From: Chryseobacterium sp. S0630 | GTDB lineage: Bacteria > Bacteroidota > Bacteroidia > Flavobacteriales > Weeksellaceae | Assembly: GCF_024158915.1 (NCBI RefSeq) | Contig: NZ_JAMZGF010000015.1 | Location: 1-64,000, forward strand | Direction: 5' to 3' | Length of the DNA: 64,000 nt | In this document: piece by piece, positions 43,112 through 51,497 of the stretch | Layout of the letters: each line of letters opens with the position of its first letter | How positions within the stretch are numbered: position 1 is the first letter of the stretch | Notes under the pieces: generated by a model | The model's database searches: none | The model's input: only the letters and a program-made list of their open reading frames with translations | What the model was told of the DNA's origin: nothing | Translations under genes and position numbers: made by a program

Positions 43112-43235
43112 TTCCCACAGATTTCGCTGATTTTCGCAGATGTTTAGGAATATTTTACAGAATATGACGCTTTGTTCGTTAACGGCCATTCTCATTTATC
43201 ATTCATAACTTATAATTCATCCTTCATTTTCACTG
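43112..43235. repeat. CAGATT-type words and heptad-periodic repeat
   Basis: CACAGATTTCGCTGATTTTCGC and neighbours resemble the CGCAGATT module of the dispersed repeats. From 43187 the sequence runs in 7-mers: CATTCTC, ATTTATC, ATTCATA, ACTTATA, ATTCATC, CTTCATT. Confidence 0.5.
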
Positions 43236-43325
43236 GACCAGACGTTTATTATGATTCAGGATTCTTTTGGACATTCAATAAAGCTTTATCTTTGTTTATT
43301 CAATAATTCTTTTTTAATTGTCATC

Positions 43326-44045
43326 ATGAATCTGTACAACCTCATTATTCAAGATAAAGAACAGGTAAACCTTAACGAAGTATTTCTCAGTACCAACAAC
43401 AGAGAACAGCTTGTACAGCTTATTAAAGAGCACACTTACGTTAAAGAACTCCAGGAGTATGGCCTGCCGGTTAACCATAAAATCTTACTTGAAGGAAGCT
43501 CCGGATGTGGAAAGACAATGACAGCAAAAGCAATTGCCAATGCCCTTGGAAAAAATATTATTATTTTAAATCTTAGTAATATTGTTTCATCCCGTATCGG
43601 AGAAACGTCACAGAACATTAAAATGATTTTTGATAAAGCTGCCAGAGAAAGATCAGTATTATTCCTTGATGAACTGGATCAGATCGGGAAAGCAAGAGGC
43701 AGCGATGACAAAGATGTAGGCGAAATGAGAAGACTGGTTAATACTTTGATTCAGCTGATTGACTATTACCCTGAGAATGCTCTTTTAATCTGTGCTACCA
43801 ATCATCCTGAGATTATTGATACTGCCCTTTTAAGACGTTTCCAATTAAAAATTAATTACGAAATGCCTTCTACTGAGATCCTGGATACATTCTACGATCA
43901 GTTATTAGCTCAGTTTCCGGAAGATATGAGAACTATTGAAAGAAAGTATTCCATTTCCTTTGCTGAAGCTAAAGATTATGCCTTAACAGCCGTTAAAGCT
44001 GCATTAATTAAAAAGCTGGAAGCCAAAGAAACCATCTCATCATGA
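43326..44045 (+). CDS. AAA-family ATPase
   Basis: 239 residues from the ATG at 43326; the frame extends upstream to 43251 but that part is low in coding character. AAA core: Walker A in LEGSSGCGKTMTAKAIA, Walker B in VLFLDELDQIG, sensor 1 ALLICATNHPE, and arginine fingers in LLRRFQL. The N-terminus (LIIQDKEQVNLNEVFLSTNN) is short. It resembles the single-AAA proteins related to FtsH/SpoVK cores that act with toxin-like or protease partners. It overlaps the YggS gene by 4 bases. Confidence 0.88.
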   Translation: MNLYNLIIQDKEQVNLNEVFLSTNNREQLVQLIKEHTYVKELQEYGLPVNHKILLEGSSGCGKTMTAKAIANALGKNIIILNLSNIVSSRIGETSQNIKMIFDKAARERSVLFLDELDQIGKARGSDDKDVGEMRRLVNTLIQLIDYYPENALLICATNHPEIIDTALLRRFQLKINYEMPSTEILDTFYDQLLAQFPEDMRTIERKYSISFAEAKDYALTAVKAALIKKLEAKETISS

Positions 44046-44788
44046 AAGAAGATATCCTCCATAATCTCACTTTGATCAATGATCGGATAAAAAAGGCCTG
44101 TGAGCAATCCGAAAGAAACAGAAATGAAGTCAGGTTATTACTGGCAACAAAAACGGTTTCTGCAGAGCGCATCAAAATTGCTTTGGAAAATGGGCAGACG
44201 TTAATCGCGGAAAATAAAGTCCAGGAACTGAAAGAGAAATATGAGGAGCTAAAGGATATTCCCCATGAAAATCATTTTATAGGCCATCTTCAGACCAATA
44301 AAATCAAAGATATTCTAAAGTACGGTGTTACCTGTATTCAGTCTCTGGATCGTCTGGAACTTGCCGAGAAACTTCATCAAAAGCTTTTAGCTGAAAACAG
44401 AACGATGGATGTTTTGATTCAGGTGAATACGTCCAATGAAGAGAGTAAATTTGGTGTGGATCCCGACGAAGCCATTGAACTTACCCGAAAGATTTCACAC
44501 TACTCTACTTTGAAAATAAAAGGACTGATGACGATCGGTTTATTCAGTGCTGAAACCGGGAAAGTAAGAGTATGCTTTAAAATCCTGAAAAAACTTCAAC
44601 AAGATATCATTACCGAAAATATTCCCAACGTAGAAATGAAAGAACTTTCTATGGGAATGAGCGGAGATCTGGAGACTGCCATTGAAGAAGGCGCAACCAT
44701 TGTACGGGTGGGTACTGCTGTTTTTGGAACGAGAATCTATCCGGACAGCTATTATTGGGATGAAGGAAAAAAAAATAACGAAGCTTAA
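44042..44788 (+). CDS. YggS-family PLP-binding protein
   Basis: 248 residues. PLP-homeostasis protein of the YggS/PROSC family: LLLATKTVSAERI with the PLP Lys, ENKVQELKEKY, HFIGHLQTNKIK, LIQVNTSNEESKFGVDP, and the phosphate-binding LSMGMSGDLETAIEEGAT with VRVGTAVFG. It is an alanine-racemase-like barrel without known catalysis that buffers PLP and affects amino-acid metabolism. The start overlaps the AAA ATPase gene, so they are cotranscribed. Confidence 0.94.
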   Translation: MKEDILHNLTLINDRIKKACEQSERNRNEVRLLLATKTVSAERIKIALENGQTLIAENKVQELKEKYEELKDIPHENHFIGHLQTNKIKDILKYGVTCIQSLDRLELAEKLHQKLLAENRTMDVLIQVNTSNEESKFGVDPDEAIELTRKISHYSTLKIKGLMTIGLFSAETGKVRVCFKILKKLQQDIITENIPNVEMKELSMGMSGDLETAIEEGATIVRVGTAVFGTRIYPDSYYWDEGKKNNEA

Positions 44789-44794
44789 AACTAT

Positions 44795-45217
44795 ATGTTC
44801 CCATTTACTTATACTTTTGAGAGAGAAATCATAAAAGATAAAACCTCTGATGAGGTCATCTATACAGTACGTGATCTGTTAAGAGAGAAAAAGGTTCAAA
44901 ATATTCTTTACGGACCAGAATTTGTTTATTTCAACGAAGGCTTTCCAAGAGCAAGAAGCAATAATGATTATTTATCTTTAATAGATGATGGAAAATTTAC
45001 TTATGATCAAAACACCAAGGTGCTGACTTATAAAGTAAAATTATGGAAATTGCATCTGGTTGCCCTTGTATTTCTTATCATTACAATGATTTATTTTGAA
45101 GGTTTCTTTGGAAAATTACTTCCTGTTTTCGGACTTTTGATCAATCATTTATTCTCTTATTTTGGAAGTCAAGGTTTAATTGAAGAAATTGTCCATAAGC
45201 TGAATTACCTTTCATAA
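44795..45217 (+). CDS. Hypothetical membrane-associated protein
   Basis: 140 residues. The N-terminal ~85 residues are soluble (EREIIKDKTSDEVIYTVRDLL, DDGKFTYDQNTKVLTYKVKL). One or two membrane segments follow (LHLVALVFLIITMIYF, LLPVFGLLINHLFSYFG). No family recognised. It starts 6 bases after the YggS gene and is the last gene of that operon. Confidence 0.7.
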   Translation: MFPFTYTFEREIIKDKTSDEVIYTVRDLLREKKVQNILYGPEFVYFNEGFPRARSNNDYLSLIDDGKFTYDQNTKVLTYKVKLWKLHLVALVFLIITMIYFEGFFGKLLPVFGLLINHLFSYFGSQGLIEEIVHKLNYLS

Positions 45218-45342
45218 TCCCACTCTCCTATTTATTTGTTGGTAACTAAAAGTAATCAAAATCCCTGAAACACTACATTTTTAAGTCTACAAATCCGGTA
45301 CACTTTTTGCTATAAATATTTCATAACCAAACAAATACATTT

Positions 45343-45516
45343 ATGGATAAAAAATTACTATCGGTATGTCTGTTCATGACATTATTATTCTTTTTTTCAT
45401 GTGAAAAAGAAAACACACAGATGAAAAGTGGAATTTCCATTGAAACCATTTCAATTATAACCTGCGTTACTATGGGCGTAGCTATTTTGCTTGCCTATAG
45501 CTTTAAAAGAAGATAA
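45343..45516 (+). CDS. Small lipoprotein, 57 residues
   Basis: An ATG-to-TAA frame encodes a basic start (MDKKLLSV), a hydrophobic stretch and a lipobox FFFSC with Cys20. A short mature part follows, with a second membrane-like segment (SIITCVTMGVAILLAYSF) and a KRR end. It has an A-rich leader before the ATG and a terminator 24 bases after the stop. Function unknown. Confidence 0.65.
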   Translation: MDKKLLSVCLFMTLLFFFSCEKENTQMKSGISIETISIITCVTMGVAILLAYSFKRR

Positions 45517-45539
45517 CAGCCGGAATTTAAATACTAAGA

Positions 45540-45570
45540 CACCTCTCAATTTTTGGGAGGTGATTTTGTT
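45540..45570 (+). terminator. Rho-independent terminator
   Basis: CACCTC (45540-45545) / GAGGTG (45557-45562) with further inner CAA/TTG pairing, followed by ATTTTGTTT. Confidence 0.7.
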
Positions 45571-45661
45571 TAAAAATTTTAATTAAATGATTGGCATTTC
45601 ATCAAAATATAATAAATTTCAAAAAATTTCTCTTTCGTAACTAATAACCCCAATGAAAAAA

Positions 45662-45730
45662 ACACGCTCCGCAAAGTCACACGCTCCGCAAAGTCTCCTG
45701 ACACACGCTCCGCAAAGTCTCCTGACTTTG
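45662..45730. repeat. REP copies on the left of the RAYT gene
   Basis: ACACGCTCCGCAAAGTC occurs three times in tandem (45662, 45679, 45703). The third copy completes the hairpin AAAGTC-TCCT-GACTTT (45714-45729); the first two are truncated before the second arm. Confidence 0.75.
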
Positions 45731-45802
45731 AGGCCTACAAAAATCTCCATAAAATATCTAATTTACAGATCCATTAATTATTATCTTTGATAAAAACCAA
45801 AG

Positions 45803-46414
45803 ATGAAAGAAGGATATGTTATCAGAGATCAGGATAGACCTCACTTTTTAACCTGTACTATTATTGAATGGATAGATATTTTTACCCGAAAAATATATCG
45901 AGATACCATTATAGAATGCTTTGAATTCTGTATAAAAAATAAAGGAATGATTCTTTATGGTTATGTCATCATGAGTAACCATTTACATTTTATTGTACAG
46001 TCAAGAGATGGAAAACTTTCAGATCTAATCAGAGATTTTAAAAAATTTACAGCGAAACAAATATTAGAAAAAATACAAACAGAACCGGAAAGCAGAAAAG
46101 AATGGATTTTAGAACGATTGGCTAAAGCTACTGAAACTCATTCAAGAAATAAAAATTTTCAGGTTTGGCAATATGGAAATCATGCTGAGGAAATTTTCAG
46201 CTTAAAGTTCTTGTGGGATAAATTAAACTATATACACCTGAACCCAGTTCGTGCCGGAATTGTATCAAAAGCAAATCAATACATTTATTCTTCGGCAACT
46301 AATTATTCTAATGGTACAGGAATAATCAATTCAATTGAAATTGCAGAAAATCCGGTGATTAATGTAAATAGAAGTTCTGAATTTTCGAAATATAGCAATT
46401 ATGATGATGAATAA
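45803..46414 (+). CDS. REP-associated tyrosine transposase (RAYT)
   Basis: 203 residues of the Y1/transposase_17 (IS200-like) superfamily. N-terminal FLTCTIIEWIDIF, the HUH metal-binding pair in MSNHLHFIV, and LNYIHLNPVRAG, carrying the conserved region around the catalytic Tyr, are all present. The gene appears intact. It is single-copy in the window and flanked by inverted copies of one hairpin sequence, the hallmark of RAYTs, which nick and move REP sequences as single strands. It is not itself inside an IS. Confidence 0.92.
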   Translation: MKEGYVIRDQDRPHFLTCTIIEWIDIFTRKIYRDTIIECFEFCIKNKGMILYGYVIMSNHLHFIVQSRDGKLSDLIRDFKKFTAKQILEKIQTEPESRKEWILERLAKATETHSRNKNFQVWQYGNHAEEIFSLKFLWDKLNYIHLNPVRAGIVSKANQYIYSSATNYSNGTGIINSIEIAENPVINVNRSSEFSKYSNYDDE

Positions 46415-46420
46415 TGTACT

Positions 46421-46452
46421 CAAAGTCAGGAGACTTTGCGTAGCTGAGTCAG
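46421..46452. repeat. REP copy on the right of the RAYT gene, inverted
   Basis: CAAAGTCAGGAGACTTTGCG is the inverse complement of the left REP core. Its hairpin is AAAGTC-AGGA-GACTTT (46422-46437), and GTAGC follows. Confidence 0.75.
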
Positions 46453-46557
46453 GGCATTTTAAGGCAAAAGAAGATTATGCAGAGAAATATAAACTTTTTG
46501 AATAATAAAACAGAAATCCGATCTGATATCACTTGCATAATTAATCCATAAAATTTC

Positions 46558-46815
46558 ATGAAATACATTCTCCTTATCCTCACCATTGTGATACAGTTTA
46601 TTATAATTGTATCATTACAGCTGCTGGACAGCTTTGAACTTATCATCGGAATCTTCATTGCCTGTCTTCTGTTGGGAGCCCTTATTTACTTTTCAAAGTC
46701 AGAAAAAATATCATCACTTAAAAATCTTGGTTTTGGTCTTTTCTATGGTTCACTGATATCACTGGTAAGCGTGATTGGTTTTATGACGTGGCTTTCTTAT
46801 AATTTCCCGAAATAA
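46558..46815 (+). CDS. Small hypothetical membrane protein
   Basis: 85 residues with three predicted transmembrane helices (ILLILTIVIQFIIIVSLQLL, LIIGIFIACLLLGALIYF, FGLFYGSLISLVSVIGFM). No family recognised. Isolated gene between the RAYT region and a Crp/Fnr gene. Confidence 0.6.
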   Translation: MKYILLILTIVIQFIIIVSLQLLDSFELIIGIFIACLLLGALIYFSKSEKISSLKNLGFGLFYGSLISLVSVIGFMTWLSYNFPK

Positions 46816-46846
46816 TCAAAGGAAAATAAATATTTCATCGGGTTTT

Positions 46847-46873
46847 GAGATTGTTCACTTTGCTCGCAATGAC
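46847..46873. repeat. Single GAGATTG...GCAATGAC module
   Basis: GAGATTGTTCACTTTGCTCG followed by CAATGAC: one isolated copy of the module that ends the composite repeats. Confidence 0.65.
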
Positions 46874-46947
46874 AATAAAAAATATAAATACTTCTCCATA
46901 TTGAGAGGGATTTGTTATATTCAACGTCATAAAATGCTTCCCAATTT

Positions 46948-47586
46948 ATGGACCATACAAACATTCTTGAAAAATGCCTTCCTGATTTTGGAAAAGAACT
47001 GATCGCAGAAATTGAAAAATTCGGAATCATCAAGACATTTTCCACCCAGGATTTTATTGTAAAACAGGGACAGCTGATTCGTTATCTTCCTATTGTTTTA
47101 GAAGGGAATGTAAAAGCCTATAGTGAAGAAGATGGAATACAGTTTCTGTTGTATTTTATTCAGCCAGGATCGTCCTGTATTTTTAGTTTTGTACATCTGT
47201 TCAATCAACATCCTATTGATTTTTCAGCGATTCCGGAAGGTCAATCAACTATTCTGCTGATTCCTATTGATAAAGCGAAAGAATGGCTTATCCGCTACCC
47301 ATCCTTTAATAATTTGATTATTGCTGAATTTCAAAAACATTATAATGACCTGCTTCATACTACGAAGCAGATTATCTGCTACAAACTTGAAGACAGGCTT
47401 TGGGAGTATTTACAAACAAAAGCAAAGATTTCCGGCACTCACGAACTTGCTATATCACATCAAAGCATTGCAGATGATCTGGGAACGACAAGGGAAGTAA
47501 TATCCAGGCTGATGAAAAAGATTGAACTGGATAAAAAATTAACACAGGATCATAGAAAAATAAAATTGCTGATCGGTGACTTTTGA
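46948..47586 (+). CDS. Crp/Fnr-family transcriptional regulator
   Basis: 212 residues. cNMP-binding-like domain (FSTQDFIVKQGQLIRYLPIVLEG is its start) and a C-terminal winged HTH with SHQSIADDLGTTREVISRLMKK. No Fnr-type Cys cluster. The gene is followed at 81 bases by a 79-residue protein with its own promoter. The ligand is unknown. Confidence 0.9.
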   Translation: MDHTNILEKCLPDFGKELIAEIEKFGIIKTFSTQDFIVKQGQLIRYLPIVLEGNVKAYSEEDGIQFLLYFIQPGSSCIFSFVHLFNQHPIDFSAIPEGQSTILLIPIDKAKEWLIRYPSFNNLIIAEFQKHYNDLLHTTKQIICYKLEDRLWEYLQTKAKISGTHELAISHQSIADDLGTTREVISRLMKKIELDKKLTQDHRKIKLLIGDF

Positions 47587-47611
47587 TACTCATTTCGGAA
47601 ATACTGACTTA

Positions 47612-47619
47612 TATATTTG
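47612..47619 (+). promoter_or_regulatory. -7 element of the 79-residue protein gene
   Basis: TATATTTG matches TAnnTTTG exactly. An 11-base palindrome ATTTC-G-GAAAT (47592-47602) lies just upstream, over the -26 region, and could bind a regulator. Confidence 0.45.
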
Positions 47620-47667
47620 TAGTGTACAATAAAAACAACATTTAAGCAGAACATTAAAAACAATACA

Positions 47668-47907
47668 ATGAGTGAACAGATTCAACTAGTCCCAAACAAT
47701 TCTTTATTAACCAAAACACCTGAAGAAGGACGACAATTAGCCGTAAAAATGGCAAGATTAATTATTAAAGTAACACAACCTGATGCTGCGGTTCGTGAAA
47801 AATTACGTCCGGTGTATGCAGAGGATGCATCCATGTTGATTGCCATCGGACAAACTGTCGCTACAGAATTTGCGACTATTGCTGCAGCCAATAATTACTG
47901 GAGATAA
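47668..47907 (+). CDS. Small conserved-type hypothetical protein
   Basis: 79 residues, helical, no signal or membrane segment. Text features: LTKTPEEGRQLAVKMARLI, EKLRPVYAEDASMLIAIGQ, ATIAAANNYWR at the end. Good codon use and an exact -7 element support it as real. Function unknown; the neighbouring Crp/Fnr gene may control it. Confidence 0.72.
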   Translation: MSEQIQLVPNNSLLTKTPEEGRQLAVKMARLIIKVTQPDAAVREKLRPVYAEDASMLIAIGQTVATEFATIAAANNYWR

Positions 47908-47910
47908 TTT

Positions 47911-47938
47911 GAGATTACTTCGCTTTATTCGCAATGAC
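47911..47938. repeat. Single GAGATT...GCAATGAC module
   Basis: GAGATTACTTCGCTTTATTC followed by GCAATGAC, 3 bases after the stop codon of the 79-residue protein. Confidence 0.65.
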
Positions 47939-47952
47939 ATACAAAAAAAACA

Positions 47953-47986
47953 AAAATCCCTCTCATTACTGAAAGGGATTTTTTAT
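47953..47986. terminator. Bidirectional terminator
   Basis: AAAATCCCT / AGGGATTTT stem with A run before and T run after; ends gcvP on the minus strand and the small gene on the plus strand. Confidence 0.82.
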
Positions 47987-48002
47987 CGTTAAAAAACTGA
48001 GA

Positions 48003-50861
48003 TTACATATAAGCTTCAATTGGCTCACAAGTACATACCAAGTTTCTGTCTCCGTATGCTTCGTCTACTCTTGATACAGAAGCGAAGAATTTGTGGTCTC
48101 TTACCCACTCTAATGGATAAGCAGCCTTTTCTCTACTGTATGGTTTATCCCAAGAATCAGAGATTACCAATTGTTCTGTGTGAGGAGCGTTTTTCAATAC
48201 GTTGTTGGTAGCATCTGCTTCACCGTTTGCAATTTCATCGATTTCTTTTTTGATAGAGATCAACGCTTCTGCAAAACGATCAATTTCAGACTTGCTTTCA
48301 GATTCTGTAGGCTCAATCATTAATGTACCTGCAACCGGGAAAGAAACGGTAGGAGCATGGAAACCATAATCCATTAATCTCTTCGCCACATCTGCTACTT
48401 CAATTCCTAAAGATTTGAACTGACGGAAATCTACGATACATTCGTGAGCTACTCTTCCGTTTTCGTTTGAATATAAAATAGGGAAATGCTCTGCTAAAAT
48501 TTCTTTCAGGTAGTTCGCATTCATGATTGCATGTCCTGTAGCCTTTTTAAGACCTTCTGTTCCTAACATTTTAATATAAGAATAAGAAATGTTAAGGATC
48601 AATCCTGAACCGTACGGTGCAGCAGAAATACCTTCGATAGCTTCTTTAGACCCGATTCTGATGTTCGCGTTAGAAGGAAGGAAAGGTACTAAGTGTTTAG
48701 CAACACAGATTGGACCTACTCCAGGACCTCCACCTCCGTGAGGAATTGCGAAAGTTTTGTGAAGATTAAGGTGACAAACGTCAGCCCCGATGTTTCCAGG
48801 ACTTGTAAATCCTACCTGAGCGTTCATGTTCGCACCATCCATATATACTTGTCCTCCATGCTCATGGATAAGGTTGGTAATTTCTTTAATGTTAGCATCA
48901 AAGAATCCGTAAGTAGAAGGATAAGTGATCATTACAGCAGACAAGTTCTCTGAATGAAGTTCTGTTTTAGCTTTAAGATCTTCGAAGTCGATTTCACCAT
49001 TTTCAAGGTTTTTCACCACTACGATTTTCATTCCCGCCATTGCAGCAGAAGCCGGGTTTGTTCCGTGTGCAGACTGAGGGATCAATACTACGTTTCTGTG
49101 GTGGTCTCCTCTTGAAATATGGTATTCTCTGATTACCATTAATCCTGCATATTCTCCTTGTGCTCCTGAGTTTGGCTGAAGAGAAGTTCCTGCAAAACCT
49201 GTAATTTCTGCTAAGTCTTTCTCCAGTTCACGGATCATTTCCTGATATCCTTCAGCTTGATTTACAGGCACAAATGGATGAACTGCACCCCAGTTTTCCC
49301 ATGAAAGTGGTAACATTTGAGTCGCTGCGTTCAGTTTCATGGTACAAGATCCTAAAGAAATCATTGAATGAGTCAATGATAAGTCTTTTCTCTCAAGACG
49401 CTTGATGTAACGCATCAATTCTGTTTCCGTATGGTATTTGTTGAATACTGATTCTGTAAGAATTTCGTCTTTTCTTAAATTCTCTTCCGGAATGCTGTAT
49501 CCTTCTTTAATTTCTAATTTGAAAGTCTGCTTGTCTTTAAACTGAGCGAAAGAAGCCATCAGATAGTTTAATTTCTCTAATGTTGTGCTTTCGTTGATCG
49601 CAATGCTTACTACTCCTTCTGTGAAATAGTTTAAGTTTAATCTGTGATCAAGCATCAGTCTTACCAATCTTGCTTTCTCATCTTCAGCCATTGTGATTTT
49701 CACAGTATCGAAGATTGGCTCTTCTACTACCTGATATCCTAATGCCTTAAGACCATTTTTCAAAGCATTTGCTTTAAAGTGGATCTGATCAGCAATATAA
49801 CCTAACCCTTTCGGACCGTGGTAAACAGCATACATACCAGCCATTACTGCCAAAAGAACCTGAGCTGTACAGATGTTTGAAGTAGCTTTCTCTCTTTTGA
49901 TGTGCTGCTCTCTTGTCTGTAATGCCATTCTTAATGCACGTCTTCCGTACATATCCTGAGAAACCCCGATAATTCTTCCAGGAATATCTCTTTTATAATC
50001 TTCTCTACAAGCAAAGAAAGCTGCGTGAGGACCTCCGTATCCTAATGGAATACCAAATCTCTGTGTAGTTCCTACCGCACAGTCAGCACCCATTTCTGCA
50101 GGAGACTTTAGCTTAACCAAAGCCATCGGATCACAAGCAACTGCTACCTGAAGATCAAGTTTTTTATATTCTACGATATCTTCTGTATAGTCTAAAACGA
50201 TTCCGTTTTTACCAGGATACTGTAATAAAATACCGTAATAAGAAGCATCAAACTGGTGTGTTTTATGATCTCCAACTACGATTTCGATTTCTAATCCTTC
50301 AGCTTTTGTTTTTAATACAGAAACTGTTTGAGGAAGTACAAGATCAGAAATAAAGAACTTATTAGCTACTGCTTTTTTCTGGTCTTTAGATCTGTTGTTG
50401 AAGAACATATGCATTGCTTCAGCAGCAGCAGTAGATTCATCCAATAAAGATGCATTGGCTAATGCAAAACCAGTAAGATCACATACTACAGTCTGGAAAT
50501 TAAGAAGAGCTTCAAGTCTTCCCTGTGCAATTTCTGCCTGATATGGAGTATATGCCGTATACCAGCTAGGGTTTTCAAAAATATTTCTCTGGATTGCTGA
50601 AGGTAAAAGTGTATTGTGGTATCCAAATCCGATATAACTTGTATAATCAGTATTTTTAGATGCCAATTCTTTTGAGTGGTTCAACATTTCGTATTCAGAA
50701 AGTGGTTCCGAGATCTCAAGATCTTTCTCTAAACGGATAGAAGAAGGGATGGTTTGAGAAATTAACTCTTCAATACTAGAAACGCCAAGTTTTTCCAACA
50801 TCGCCTGTTTATCGGCTTCATTAAGGGAAATGTGACGGCTCACAAACTGTTCTGTATTCAT
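48003..50861 (-). CDS. gcvP: Glycine dehydrogenase (decarboxylating), P-protein
   Basis: 952 residues, full length for a single-chain alpha-beta P-protein. N-terminal ML(G)VSSIEELI/YIGFGYHNTLLP, then HAAFFACREDYKRDIPGR in the first half. In the second half the PLP Lys lies in DVCHLNLHKTFAIPHGGGGPG (near residue 702), preceded by SAHGTNPASA. It decarboxylates glycine and passes the aminomethyl group to lipoyl H-protein. The other gcv genes are not in this window. It is monocistronic. Confidence 0.97.
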   Translation of the reverse strand: MNTEQFVSRHISLNEADKQAMLEKLGVSSIEELISQTIPSSIRLEKDLEISEPLSEYEMLNHSKELASKNTDYTSYIGFGYHNTLLPSAIQRNIFENPSWYTAYTPYQAEIAQGRLEALLNFQTVVCDLTGFALANASLLDESTAAAEAMHMFFNNRSKDQKKAVANKFFISDLVLPQTVSVLKTKAEGLEIEIVVGDHKTHQFDASYYGILLQYPGKNGIVLDYTEDIVEYKKLDLQVAVACDPMALVKLKSPAEMGADCAVGTTQRFGIPLGYGGPHAAFFACREDYKRDIPGRIIGVSQDMYGRRALRMALQTREQHIKREKATSNICTAQVLLAVMAGMYAVYHGPKGLGYIADQIHFKANALKNGLKALGYQVVEEPIFDTVKITMAEDEKARLVRLMLDHRLNLNYFTEGVVSIAINESTTLEKLNYLMASFAQFKDKQTFKLEIKEGYSIPEENLRKDEILTESVFNKYHTETELMRYIKRLERKDLSLTHSMISLGSCTMKLNAATQMLPLSWENWGAVHPFVPVNQAEGYQEMIRELEKDLAEITGFAGTSLQPNSGAQGEYAGLMVIREYHISRGDHHRNVVLIPQSAHGTNPASAAMAGMKIVVVKNLENGEIDFEDLKAKTELHSENLSAVMITYPSTYGFFDANIKEITNLIHEHGGQVYMDGANMNAQVGFTSPGNIGADVCHLNLHKTFAIPHGGGGPGVGPICVAKHLVPFLPSNANIRIGSKEAIEGISAAPYGSGLILNISYSYIKMLGTEGLKKATGHAIMNANYLKEILAEHFPILYSNENGRVAHECIVDFRQFKSLGIEVADVAKRLMDYGFHAPTVSFPVAGTLMIEPTESESKSEIDRFAEALISIKKEIDEIANGEADATNNVLKNAPHTEQLVISDSWDKPYSREKAAYPLEWVRDHKFFASVSRVDEAYGDRNLVCTCEPIEAYM

Positions 50862-51334
50862 TTTTATTTATTAGATTTTGTTTGTAAAAAGATGGGTAAA
50901 ATTACAATTTTTTGGACGATTGTACAAGAGCATATCCAGGGTGATAATTCACAAAAATATTTGTGACTTTTCTCACAGTTGGTTTTTCATAAGCATCACA
51001 CAAGTTCAGATTGGTTTTGATAATAATATTCACTATTCCATGCATAATACACAACAAAAAACATCAATTCTTATATAATTAAACACCTTAACTTTATTAA
51101 AGCAAAATAAATATTCAACAACATTTACTCTATTGGTTACACTTATCTTTTAAAAAGGCTGTAAATCTTAATTTTATTCAAAAAACAAACTTTAGCTTGA
51201 TTTATGGTGAATGTAAGAAGTAATGAGATAGCAAATCAAACCCTTTTATTTCTTTATACAAAAGACTTCTCCCGTTATACATCAGGTTTTAAGAATTTTA
51301 TGAAATTTTATTAATTATATTTATTCTAAATTAA
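50862..51334. other. AT-rich spacer upstream of gcvP
   Basis: Must hold the gcvP promoter on the minus strand. No gene, repeat or recognised glycine riboswitch consensus seen. Confidence 0.4.
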
Positions 51335-51342
51335 TATATTTG
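51335..51342 (+). promoter_or_regulatory. -7 element of the Cys/Lys-rich small gene
   Basis: TATATTTG matches TAnnTTTG exactly and ends 4 bases before the ATG at 51347, predicting a leaderless transcript. Confidence 0.45.
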
Positions 51343-51346
51343 CAAC

Positions 51347-51496
51347 ATGAATATGATTATCCCATTTAAAGTACCGCCATTGGCACCTTACTCATTCAAT
51401 AACGAAGAGATGTTCTGTGAAAAGAAATCTTGTTGTAAAAAATTTAAGAAAGGTAAAAGATGTAAAAAATGCCCGGGAAGAAAGAAAATGGCATAA
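51347..51496 (+). CDS. 49-residue Cys/Lys-rich protein
   Basis: A complete ATG-to-TAA frame. The first half is MNMIIPFKVPPLAPYSFNN; the second half is strongly basic with five Cys in the pattern C-x4-CC-x8-C-x2-C (C24, C29, C30, C39, C42). The spacing of CC and CxxC suggests metal or nucleic-acid binding. Its stop is 1 base from the end of the convergent DnaJ-domain gene. Function unknown. Confidence 0.6.
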   Translation: MNMIIPFKVPPLAPYSFNNEEMFCEKKSCCKKFKKGKRCKKCPGRKKMA

Positions 51497-51497
51497 A

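Noticed and set aside
45662..45720. Three regularly placed copies of a 17-mer, CRISPR-like at first sight
   Set aside because: The spacing is 0 and 7 bases, far too short for spacers; the hairpin and the adjacent RAYT explain it as REP.
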